Shown here piece by piece: positions 53,748-61,338 of a DNA stretch of 64,000 nt. This DNA comes from Hasllibacter sp. MH4015 (GTDB taxonomy: Bacteria; Pseudomonadota; Alphaproteobacteria; Rhodobacterales; Rhodobacteraceae). Below the pieces are notes generated by a model. The model had not been told where the DNA came from. It did no database searches and worked only from the letters and a program-made list of their open reading frames with translations. The stretch is from NCBI RefSeq assembly GCF_020177575.1, contig NZ_JAHTBK010000001.1, positions 744,001-808,000 on the forward strand. The letters run 5' to 3'. The position numbers and the translations under genes are program-made. Within the stretch, counting starts at the first letter, position 1; each line of letters starts with the position of its first letter.

Positions 53748-54151
53748 GGTTCAATCCCCGTGGTCCAGCGTTACCCTGTTATCGCAAGCGGTAACTGCCT
53801 TCATCCCCAAATTTCCAGTTTGCAAGGGACGATTGCGGCGCGGCAGGCGGATCGTCCGGGTGGCATCGCGCAACCATTATGGGCAAAACCCTCCACCCCG
53901 CGCTGCCGTGGTATTGGTCTCAACCGGCCTCGAAGCGACGCCGCGTCTCGTCCAGTCATTTGCGCGTCCACGGGTCCCAGCGTCCCGCAAGGACCTTAAC
54001 AAACCCTTAACGCCCACACTCCTTACCCAACAAAATCAACACCTTAACCCCCCTTATCACGCGTGATAACCCACACCCCACACCTCCCCCCCTTTCCATC
54101 CCGACCCACCCGCGCCATGATCCCCTCGAATGACCGAAGGGACATCGAGAC
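53748..54151. other. 404-bp intergenic region between ltrA and choW
   Basis: This is the only gap above 300 bp. It must hold the ltrA promoter (left part) and the choW promoter (right part). The stretch from about 53990 to 54110 is strikingly poor in G on the top strand, with CTTAAC at 53995 and 54006 and runs of C. It ends in a 16-bp palindrome (54054-54069). An open frame across part of the gap has no coding character. Confidence 0.7.
54054..54069. promoter_or_regulatory. Perfect 16-bp palindrome TTATCACGCGTGATAA
   Basis: A perfect palindrome 83-98 bp upstream of the choW start and the only strong symmetry in this gap. It is unlike the BetI site at choX, so choWV may answer to another regulator (GntR- or MarR-type dimensions). 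The regulator is unknown. Confidence 0.55.
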
Positions 54152-55138
54152 ATGAGCTGGTGGAGCGATCTGCGCGCCTGGTGGGCGGAGGACGGCATTG
54201 CGGAATGCACCTTCCCCAACGACCCCGATGTGACCGGTCCCGTCAGCTTCCTCACCGAATGCAAACTGCGCATCGGCGACGCTGCGGAAACCGCATTCGA
54301 ATGGATGCAGAGCAGCTTTTCCGGCGTCTTCGATCTGATCGCCGTGGGGCTGGAGGCGATGATCGAAGCCATCCTAGCCCTTCTGCAGGAGCCGCCAAAT
54401 ACGAGCTGGATCTCCGAAATCCGTCTTCGCGATGCCAGTTTCCTCTACCCGCCCGAATACCACCCGTTTCTCATCATCGCGATCTTCGCGGGCCTTGCCT
54501 ATTGGCTCCACCGCGGCTGGAAAGTGCCGCTGCTGGTCGTGGTGGGGTTCCTCTTCATCGTCAACCAGGGCTATTGGGAGGAGACGACCGAAAGCCTCAC
54601 CCTCGTCCTCTCGGCCTGCGTCGTCTGCATGGCCGTGGGCGTACCCATCGGCATCCTCGTCGCCCACAAACCGCGCCTTTACGCGGCGATGCGACCGGTG
54701 CTCGACCTCATGCAGACGCTGCCAACCTTCGTCTATCTTATCCCCGCCATCGTCTTTTTCGGCATAGGCATGGTGCCCGGCCTGATCGCCACGGTGATCT
54801 TCGTCGTCCCCGCCCCGATCCGCCTGACGCATCTGGGCATTTCCTCCACGCCCAAGGCGCTGCTGGAAGCGGCGGAGGCGTTCGGCGCGTCCAACCGGCA
54901 AAAGCTCTGGAAGGTGGAGCTTCCCTACGCCCTGCCGCAGATCATGGCGGGGTTGAACCAGACCATCATGCTGTCGCTCTCCATGGTCGTGATCGCAGCG
55001 CTCGTGGGGGCAGACGGGCTTGGCGTGCCGGTCGTTCGCGCGCTCAACCAGGTGAATACGGGGCTGGGGTTCGAGGCGGGGCTGATCATCGTCGTCGTCG
55101 CGATCGTTCTGGACCGCGCATTGAGGATCAAGACATGA
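54152..55138 (+). CDS. choW: Choline ABC transporter permease
   Basis: A 328-residue permease of the ProW/ChoW type. A periplasmic or cytoplasmic N-terminal part of about 100 residues (with ECTFPNDPDVTGPVSFLTEC) precedes six or so membrane segments; the ATPase-contact loop is EAAEAFGASNRQKLWKVELP. The N-terminal LSFLTECKLRIGD-like cysteine-containing region matches ChoW. It overlaps the GFA gene by ATGA. Confidence 0.93.
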   Translation: MSWWSDLRAWWAEDGIAECTFPNDPDVTGPVSFLTECKLRIGDAAETAFEWMQSSFSGVFDLIAVGLEAMIEAILALLQEPPNTSWISEIRLRDASFLYPPEYHPFLIIAIFAGLAYWLHRGWKVPLLVVVGFLFIVNQGYWEETTESLTLVLSACVVCMAVGVPIGILVAHKPRLYAAMRPVLDLMQTLPTFVYLIPAIVFFGIGMVPGLIATVIFVVPAPIRLTHLGISSTPKALLEAAEAFGASNRQKLWKVELPYALPQIMAGLNQTIMLSLSMVVIAALVGADGLGVPVVRALNQVNTGLGFEAGLIIVVVAIVLDRALRIKT

Positions 55139-55545
55139 GCGTCAACGCCTCCTGCCATTGCGGTGCCGTGCAGCTGCGCGTGACCCTGTCAGACGGCATC
55201 GCCTCCGCCCGGCGTTGCGATTGTTCGATGTGCCGGATGCGCGGGGCCGTGGCCGTCTCCGCCCCACTCGACGGGTTGGAGATCGTGCAGGGCGCCGATC
55301 ACCTGACGCTTTACCAATTCAACACCCGCGTCGCGGAGCATTACTTCTGCAAGACCTGCGGCATCTACACCCATCACCGGCGACGGTCGAACCCCAACGA
55401 ATACGGCGTCAACCTGGCGTGTATCGAAGGGATGTCCCCCTTCGATCTGGCTGAGATCATCGTCCATGACGGCCACAGCCACCCGTCGGATGGGGGGCCA
55501 AAGGACGGTGTGGCGGGCATCCTGCGGTACGAGGCGAACCGATGA
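55135..55545 (+). CDS. GFA (glutathione-dependent formaldehyde-activating-like) family zinc protein
   Basis: A 136-residue CENP-V/GFA-fold protein with seven zinc-site cysteines: C7, C9 (SCHCGAV), C28, C30, C33 (CDCSMC) and C72, C75 (FCKTCG). The family was named for S-hydroxymethylglutathione formation from formaldehyde and glutathione, though this activity is disputed for many members. Inserted between choW and choV with ATGA overlaps on both sides. A tie to formaldehyde released in choline/betaine demethylation is possible but unproven. Confidence 0.9.
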   Translation: MSVNASCHCGAVQLRVTLSDGIASARRCDCSMCRMRGAVAVSAPLDGLEIVQGADHLTLYQFNTRVAEHYFCKTCGIYTHHRRRSNPNEYGVNLACIEGMSPFDLAEIIVHDGHSHPSDGGPKDGVAGILRYEANR

Positions 55546-56555
55546 GCACGGCCGTTTCCTTCAAGGATGTTTGCATCATGTTCGGCCCGCGCCCGGCGCG
55601 CGCCCTGAAACTGGCCGATGACGGCAAGACCCGGTCGGAGATCCAGCGGGAGACCGAGCACGTGCTTGGCGTCCACGATTGTTCGCTCGACGTGGAGGCG
55701 GGGGAAATCCTTGTCCTGATGGGCTTGTCCGGGTCGGGGAAGTCCACGTTGCTGCGCGCGGTTAATGGCCTCAACCCGGTGGCGCGCGGCAAGGTGGAGG
55801 TGCGCGACGGCGATTGGTCCTGCACGCTCCCCGGCACCACGAAACAGGATTTGCGCTACCTTCGCCAGAACTGCGTGTCGATGGTGTTCCAGCAATTCGG
55901 CTTGCTGCCTTGGCGCAGTGTGCGAGAAAACGTGGGCCTGGGCCTGGAACTTGCAGGTCAGAACGCGGCGTCGCGCAATGAGGCGGTGGAACGTCAGCTG
56001 GCGCTGGTGAACCTCAGCGAATGGGCGGACCGCAAGGTGGGTGAGCTTTCGGGCGGCATGCAACAGCGCGTGGGTCTGGCCCGCGCATTCGTCACCGACG
56101 CGCCGATCCTGTTGATGGATGAACCGTTCTCCGCGCTTGATCCGCTGATCCGCTCGAAGTTGCAGGACGAACTGCTGGACCTGCAACGGGATCTGAAGCG
56201 CACCATCATTTTCGTGAGCCATGATCTGGACGAGGCGTTCAAGATCGGCAACCGCATCGCGATCCTTGAGGGCGGGCGCATCGTGCAGATCGGCACGCCG
56301 CGGCAGATCTTTTCGGAACCCGCCACCGAATACGTCGCCGAATTCGTGTCGAACATGAACCCCCTGGGAGTTCTGACCGCGCGCGACGTGATGCAGGACA
56401 TCCCCAGCACCGCGCCCCGTATCCCCGTCGAGATGCCGGTGAAGGACATTCTGACCCGCTTCGCCGAAAGCCCCGCGCCATTGGCGGTAGAGGAGAATGG
56501 GGAGGTCATAGGCACCGTCACCACGGACAGCATCGCCGCCCGCCTCGGCGCCTGA
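55542..56555 (+). CDS. choV: Choline ABC transporter ATP-binding protein
   Basis: A 337-residue ATPase of the ProV/ChoV type. The N-terminal IMFGPRPARALKLADDGKTRSEI is typical of ChoV. Walker A is GLSGSGKST, signature LSGGMQQRVGLARAF, Walker B ILLMDEPFSALD. After the ATPase domain comes a short tail with a CBS-like region (PVKDILTRFAESPAPLAVEENGEVIGTVTTD), which in related ATPases senses ionic strength. It converges with the acyl-CoA dehydrogenase gene. Confidence 0.94.
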   Translation: MSTAVSFKDVCIMFGPRPARALKLADDGKTRSEIQRETEHVLGVHDCSLDVEAGEILVLMGLSGSGKSTLLRAVNGLNPVARGKVEVRDGDWSCTLPGTTKQDLRYLRQNCVSMVFQQFGLLPWRSVRENVGLGLELAGQNAASRNEAVERQLALVNLSEWADRKVGELSGGMQQRVGLARAFVTDAPILLMDEPFSALDPLIRSKLQDELLDLQRDLKRTIIFVSHDLDEAFKIGNRIAILEGGRIVQIGTPRQIFSEPATEYVAEFVSNMNPLGVLTARDVMQDIPSTAPRIPVEMPVKDILTRFAESPAPLAVEENGEVIGTVTTDSIAARLGA

Positions 56556-56595
56556 AATAGGGCGTTTTCCCTGTTTAAGAACCCGAAAACGGCGC

Positions 56596-57666
56596 TTAAG
56601 CGTCCGCCAGCCGCGCCATCAACCGTTCCAGGTGCCAATCGGTATCGCCAAGCTGGTGGTCGATCATCACCAGCCGTTTCGCGTAATGGGCCACGGGGTA
56701 TTCCCACGTGATCCCGATCCCGCCATGCATCTGGATCGCCTCTTCACTCACCTGCCGCGCGATCTTCCCCACCAGGTGTTTCGCCTGGCTGGTGCGGTGG
56801 CTCTGGTCCGGCCCGTTCAGGGCGTCGGCGGCCAGAATGACGGAGGATCGCGCCTGTTCGACCTCGATCATCAGGTCGATCGCGCGGTGTTGCAGGGCCT
56901 GGAACGCGCCGAGGGGTTGGCCGAATTGCTTGCGGGTGCCGAGGTAGTCGGTCAGCGCGGCCATTGTGGCCTCCATCGCGCCCAGGGCTTCGGCGGAGAG
57001 GGCCAGGGCACCGGCCTCCATCGCGTCCTCGACCGCCGCGCGGGCATCGCGCAGCACCAATGTCGCGGGCGTTTCGTCCAGAAAAACCTCCCCCGCCGGG
57101 CCGCCGTCGATCATGCCAAACGGCGTCACCTCGGCTTGCGGCGCGTCGACCGCGAAGACGGCCAATGCGTCGCCCATGCGTGCCACGATCAACAGCCGAT
57201 CCGCCACCGCGCTGCCATAGACGACCGATTTGCGGCCCGTCAGGTGCCAGGTGCCGTCCCGCTCGACAGCCTGGGTCTTGATCCCGTCCAGATCATAGGG
57301 CGCGTCCAATTCGCCGATGCCGATTGCGTATTTGGTGCCGGTCAGAAGCGGGTCCAAGTCTTGCCCCGCTGCCGCAAGCAACCGAATGGCCAACAATGCG
57401 GGCAGCACCGGTTCGGGGCAGAGCGCGCGGCCAAGCGCCTCGAACACCACGGCGATGTCGAAACCGGACCCGCCCATGCCGCCCGCGCCCTCATCGGCCA
57501 AGGCATAAAGCGTGCCAAGCTCGACCAAGCCGTCCCAAGCCGCGGGCGCGTGCCACGGCGCGTCATAGGCCACGTCCACACGACGCTCCACCGGGCAATG
57601 CTCTGCCAGGAAACGGGTCAACGTGTCCGACAGCATGCGACGGTCATCCGACATCTCGAAATTCAT
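56596..57666 (-). CDS. Acyl-CoA dehydrogenase family protein (smaller subunit-like)
   Basis: A 356-residue ACAD-fold flavoprotein: N-terminal helical domain (MSDDRRMLSDTLTRFLAEH), beta domain, and C-terminal helices with LGTRKQFGQPLGAFQALQH and AIQMHGGIGITWEYPVAHYAKR. It is translationally coupled to the next ACAD gene (4-nt overlap). Such paired, unequal ACADs are known to form alpha2beta2 heterotetramers acting on bulky acyl-CoAs (as FadE28-FadE29 in actinobacterial steroid breakdown). Substrate unknown. Confidence 0.88.
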   Translation of the reverse strand: MNFEMSDDRRMLSDTLTRFLAEHCPVERRVDVAYDAPWHAPAAWDGLVELGTLYALADEGAGGMGGSGFDIAVVFEALGRALCPEPVLPALLAIRLLAAAGQDLDPLLTGTKYAIGIGELDAPYDLDGIKTQAVERDGTWHLTGRKSVVYGSAVADRLLIVARMGDALAVFAVDAPQAEVTPFGMIDGGPAGEVFLDETPATLVLRDARAAVEDAMEAGALALSAEALGAMEATMAALTDYLGTRKQFGQPLGAFQALQHRAIDLMIEVEQARSSVILAADALNGPDQSHRTSQAKHLVGKIARQVSEEAIQMHGGIGITWEYPVAHYAKRLVMIDHQLGDTDWHLERLMARLADA

Positions 57667-58847
57667 CGGCCCATCATCCCCTTGGCCAGGATGTTGCGCT
57701 GGATTTCGTTCGAGCCGCCGTAGATGGAAATCTTGCGATTGTTGAAATATCCCGCCGCATTGTGCGCGTGGCCCGGTGGCGCGATGGCGAGGTTATCCAG
57801 ATCCTCGGACGGGAAGGGGGCGGCGGCCGGGCCAAGGGCGCGGCGCGACAGGTCGTTGATCGCCTGCCGGATCACGGTGCCCTTGATCTTGAGCATCGAC
57901 GGCTCAGCCGTCAGCCGCCCGCCCGCCGCCGCTTTGGACAGCATCCGCATGTTGGTCAGCCGCATCGCGTCCAGCTCCGCCTCCAGGCTCGCCATGCGCG
58001 CGGCGAAAAGAGGGTTCTGGATCAACGGCTTGCCGCCGCGCGTCACTTGCCGCGCGAGGGATTTGAGCTGCGCGAAGGCCTGAACGGAAAACCCGGTCCC
58101 GGCGATGTTGGTGCGTTCGTGGCCAAGCAGATACTTGGCGATGGTCCAACCCGCATTCTCCTCCCCCACAAGGTTTTCGACGGGCACGCGGACATCGGTA
58201 AAAAAGACCTCGTTGACCTCATATCCCCCCTCGATCAGGCGGATCGGGCGCATCTCGATCCCGGCGGTGTCGAGGTCGATCAGCAGGAACGAAATCCCCT
58301 CCTGCGGTTTGCCGTCGAACTTGGTCCGCACGAGGCAGAAGATGCGATTGGCGAATTGGCCAAGCGTGGTCCAGGTCTTCTGGCCGTTGACGATGTAATG
58401 GTCGCCGTCGCGGTCCGCCCGGGTCTTGAGGCTGGCCAGATCGGACCCCGCGCCGGGTTCGGAATAGCCCTGACACCACCAATCCCGACCATCGAGGATG
58501 CGCGGCAGATACTCCGCCTGTTGCTCAGCCGTGCCGAATTTCATCAGCACGGGCCCCAGCATTTTCAGGCCGAACGGCACGATCCGGGGGGCGTTGGCAA
58601 GCGCGCATTCCTCCTCGAAGATGTGCAACTCGATCGGGCCCCAGCCTTGGCCACCGAACGCCTCCGGCCAGGTCCCGGCCAGCCAACCCTTGTCGTTCAG
58701 GATCGCGTGCCAGCGCTCCATATCGTCGCGTGTGGGCTCTTCACCGCGTCCGACACGCGCAGCAATCTCGGGCGGCAAGGCCTCGGCCAGAAAGGCACGG
58801 ACCTCGGATTGAAAGGCCTGTTGTTCCGGTGAAAAAGCCAGATCCAT
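57663..58847 (-). CDS. Acyl-CoA dehydrogenase family protein (larger subunit-like)
   Basis: A 394-residue ACAD. Features: EVRAFLAEALPPEI and WHAILNDKGWLAGTWPEAFGG at the N terminus, the flavin-binding WWCQGYSEPGAGSDLASL and FVNGQKTWTT-like YIVNGQKTWTTLGQFAN, and the C-terminal SIYGGSNEIQRNILAKGMM. The position of the catalytic Glu in YEGT-type ACADs is Gly here (YGGS), so the base must come from elsewhere or from the partner. First gene of the two-gene operon. Confidence 0.9.
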   Translation of the reverse strand: MDLAFSPEQQAFQSEVRAFLAEALPPEIAARVGRGEEPTRDDMERWHAILNDKGWLAGTWPEAFGGQGWGPIELHIFEEECALANAPRIVPFGLKMLGPVLMKFGTAEQQAEYLPRILDGRDWWCQGYSEPGAGSDLASLKTRADRDGDHYIVNGQKTWTTLGQFANRIFCLVRTKFDGKPQEGISFLLIDLDTAGIEMRPIRLIEGGYEVNEVFFTDVRVPVENLVGEENAGWTIAKYLLGHERTNIAGTGFSVQAFAQLKSLARQVTRGGKPLIQNPLFAARMASLEAELDAMRLTNMRMLSKAAAGGRLTAEPSMLKIKGTVIRQAINDLSRRALGPAAAPFPSEDLDNLAIAPPGHAHNAAGYFNNRKISIYGGSNEIQRNILAKGMMGR

Positions 58848-58916
58848 CGCGTTCTCCCTTCGCTTGTCGCTTAGGGTAGCACCGGATCGTCAAAGCGCCA
58901 GCGCGACGCTGCGGGA

Positions 58917-59246
58917 TTACATGGAAAACGACGTGCCGCAGCCGCAGGACGAGGTGGCGTTGGGGTTCTCGATCGTGAAGCGAGCGCCGATCAGTTCCTC
59001 GGTGAAGTCGATCACCGCATCGGTTAGGAACGGCAGGGAGACGCTGTCGACGACCACCTTCTGGCCGTTTCCTTCCAGCACCAGATCGTCATCCGCCGGT
59101 GCATCCAGCTTGATCTCGTACTGGAACCCGGAACATCCGCCCCCTTCCACCGCCACGCGCAAGGCCTTGGGCGTATCGGCGTCTTCATTGATCTCGGCCA
59201 GGCGCGCGAAGGCGCGGTCGGTCACTTTGGGGGGCAAGCTCAGCAT
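58917..59246 (-). CDS. erpA: A-type iron-sulfur carrier, ErpA/HesB family
   Basis: A 109-residue A-type carrier with the three conserved cysteines C38, C101 and C103 (GGGCSGFQY and SSCGCGTSFSM). It delivers Fe-S clusters to apo-proteins. The ATG at 59246 has AGGTGA 5 nt upstream; an in-frame ATG at 59264 has none. Divergent from dgt, with start codons 87 nt apart. The symbol follows the usual Rhodobacteraceae annotation; IscA-type naming is possible. Confidence 0.9.
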   Translation of the reverse strand: MLSLPPKVTDRAFARLAEINEDADTPKALRVAVEGGGCSGFQYEIKLDAPADDDLVLEGNGQKVVVDSVSLPFLTDAVIDFTEELIGARFTIENPNATSSCGCGTSFSM

Positions 59247-59333
59247 TCGGATCACCTGTCGCATTCAGCGTGTCGTGAATATATGAAGGGCAGGGGGCCG
59301 GGACAAGGCATGGCCCCGGCACTGGAGGCACCC

Positions 59334-60506
59334 ATGCGCGCAGTCTATGCCTGCGATCCGATGATGACGCGCGGCCGCCTGGTGGCGGAGGAAGAAAGCG
59401 CCCACCGCTCTCCGTTTCAGCGGGACCGCGACCGGATCATCCATTCCAGCGCGTTTCGCAGGTTGAAGCACAAGACCCAGGTGTTCGTGGAGCATGAGGG
59501 CGATTATTTCCGGACCCGCCTGACCCATTCGCTAGAGGTTGCGCAGGTGGCCCGCACCATGGCCCGCGCCCTTGGGCTGGACGAGGATCTGACGGAAACG
59601 GTCGCGCTGGCCCACGATCTTGGCCACCCGCCATTCGGCCATACCGGGGAGGAGGCGCTGGCGGCGCTGATGGCCCCCTATGGTGGCTATGACCACAACG
59701 CGCAGGCCTTGCGGATCGTGACCCATCTGGAACGCCATTATGCCGAATTCGATGGCTTGAACCTCACCTGGGAAACCCTTGAAGGCATTGCGAAACACAA
59801 CGGCCCGGTGACGCCGCCCTTGCCTTGGGCGCTGGAGGCGAGTTGCGCAGGGCTGGACCTTGAGCTGGACACCCATGCAAGCGCCGAGGCGCAGGTCGCG
59901 GCCCTGGCCGATGATATCGCCTATAATCACCACGATTTGCACGACGGGTTGCGGGCGGAGTTGTTTTCGACCGACGAGCTGGCCGAATTGCCGATCCTCG
60001 ACCGGTGCTTTGCCGCCGTAGATGCCCGCTATCCGGGTCTGAACTACTACCGCCGCCGTCACGAGGCGTTGCGGCGCTTCTTCGGCGTCCTGGTGGAGGA
60101 TGTGCTGGCCAATGCGCGGGCGGCGCTGAACGTTGTCGATCCATCCTCCGCTCAGGAAATCCGCGAGGCCGGGCGGCCGATCATCCGCTTTTCCAACGGC
60201 TTGTTCGACGACCTCAAAGTCATCCGGACATTTTTATTCAAACGCATGTACCGCGCGCCCTCGGTGATCGTGATGCGGGCGGAGGTGACAGAGGTGGTGG
60301 AGGATCTGTTTCCCTTCTTCCTGCAAAACCCGTCCGATTTGCCCAAGCAATGGCGCAAGGACGTGGAAGATGTGGCGGGCGATGCCACGGCGCTGGCGCG
60401 GATCGTGTCGGACTACATCTCCGGCATGACGGACCGCTTCGCGCTGGAAAGCCACCAAAGGTTGATCGGGGGGCCGGATCGCGGCACAGTGAAGACACCC
60501 CTCTAG
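59334..60506 (+). CDS. dgt: Deoxyguanosinetriphosphate triphosphohydrolase (dGTPase, HD family)
   Basis: A 390-residue HD-domain dNTPase. HD metal ligands: H65 (TRLTHSLEVAQVAR), H94-D95 (LAHDLGHPPFGHTGE) and a later Asp in ALADDIAYNHHDL. The N-terminal SPFQRDRDRIIHSSAFRRLKHKTQVF is the family hallmark. It removes triphosphate from dNTPs and controls nucleotide pools. The ATG at 59334 has GGAGG upstream; a longer frame to 59283 lacks one. Confidence 0.94.
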   Translation: MRAVYACDPMMTRGRLVAEEESAHRSPFQRDRDRIIHSSAFRRLKHKTQVFVEHEGDYFRTRLTHSLEVAQVARTMARALGLDEDLTETVALAHDLGHPPFGHTGEEALAALMAPYGGYDHNAQALRIVTHLERHYAEFDGLNLTWETLEGIAKHNGPVTPPLPWALEASCAGLDLELDTHASAEAQVAALADDIAYNHHDLHDGLRAELFSTDELAELPILDRCFAAVDARYPGLNYYRRRHEALRRFFGVLVEDVLANARAALNVVDPSSAQEIREAGRPIIRFSNGLFDDLKVIRTFLFKRMYRAPSVIVMRAEVTEVVEDLFPFFLQNPSDLPKQWRKDVEDVAGDATALARIVSDYISGMTDRFALESHQRLIGGPDRGTVKTPL

Positions 60507-60526
60507 CTCAATTTCGGAGCGTGCCG

Positions 60527-60892
60527 ATGCCTATTTCCCTCCGCCTCGCCGCAATGGTGGCGGCCCTTTTTGCGTCGCTGAACGTGGCCGCGGCTTTTCC
60601 GCAAGACGGCCTTTTTCATCAAGGACTTATCTGCCCGGTCGACGGGTTCGAGCCGGGTACGGAACGCACCGCCTCTTTGTCCTTCCCCACGCTTTGCCTG
60701 GTGGATATGTGCTGCGATCTGTCCAACCCGATCAACATCCGCGACATGGATCAGACATTTCTCTACGACGGGGCCTGCACCGACACCGGCGGCGCGTTCG
60801 AGGCGCGTCTGCTGGTAGGGGAAGCCGCCATTGATGGCGTGATCGTCGTGTTCAACAATGTCGCCCATACCTATGCGCGGTGTGAACCCTGA
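60527..60892 (+). CDS. Small secreted cysteine protein, unknown function
   Basis: A 121-residue protein with a signal peptide (MPISLRLAAMVAALFASLNV, cleavage near AAA-FP). The mature part has six cysteines, including CLVDMCC and the C-terminal ending HTYARCEP, which suggests disulfides in the periplasm. I do not recognise the family. It starts 20 nt after dgt. It appears distantly related to the next gene: both are about 120 residues, secreted, and end in Tyr-x-Arg-Cys-x-Pro. Confidence 0.75.
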   Translation: MPISLRLAAMVAALFASLNVAAAFPQDGLFHQGLICPVDGFEPGTERTASLSFPTLCLVDMCCDLSNPINIRDMDQTFLYDGACTDTGGAFEARLLVGEAAIDGVIVVFNNVAHTYARCEP

Positions 60893-60935
60893 TTTCAAAC
60901 GCCGCGCGCCTCTTTTGACGCAAGGAATTTGAACC

Positions 60936-61283
60936 ATGATACCGAGAAAACTGGGCATGTGCGCCCTCTTGATCGTCACGGGCGCCAGCACGGCGTCGGC
61001 GCAGGTGGCCAATGGCCGCTACCAGATCGGCACCTGTACGACCCATCCCGAAGAAACCGTTGTGCGGTTGGAAAACAACGTGCTGACATTCTACGAATCC
61101 GTCTGCACGCTGGCCAATCCGCAGCCGATCGACGGCACGGACGGCTTCTCCTACGTGGGGAACTGCGCCGGCGAAGGTCAGGAATGGCAGGCCAACATGC
61201 TGCTTATCCCGCTTCAGGATGGACAGGTCATGCGGATGATCCGCGACGGCATCGTGCTCGACTATCAGCGCTGCACCCCCTGA
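60936..61283 (+). CDS. Small secreted cysteine protein, unknown function
   Basis: A 115-residue protein with a signal peptide (MIPRKLGMCALLIVTGASTA, cleavage near ASA-QV). The mature part has four cysteines (GTCTTHP, SVCTLAN, GNCAGEG, DYQRCTP). The C-terminal VLDYQRCTP resembles AHTYARCEP of its neighbour. Family not recognised. Between dgt and argS, 55 nt before argS, in the same direction. Confidence 0.75.
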   Translation: MIPRKLGMCALLIVTGASTASAQVANGRYQIGTCTTHPEETVVRLENNVLTFYESVCTLANPQPIDGTDGFSYVGNCAGEGQEWQANMLLIPLQDGQVMRMIRDGIVLDYQRCTP

Positions 61284-61338
61284 TTGACGCCGCAGGCCTT
61301 CGTGATACACCGCGCGGTGACCCAACAAGGACACCGCC

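Noticed and set aside
53701-54066. A 121-codon open frame in the ltrA/choW spacer
   Set aside because: It starts inside ltrA on the opposite strand, has no ribosome site and an amino-acid composition typical of random frames; the region is better explained as promoter DNA.
56563-56591. Possible bidirectional terminator (CGTTTTC/GAAAACG) between choV and the acyl-CoA dehydrogenase genes
   Set aside because: The stem is only 7 bp with a 15-nt loop and no clear T-tract; too weak to list as a feature.
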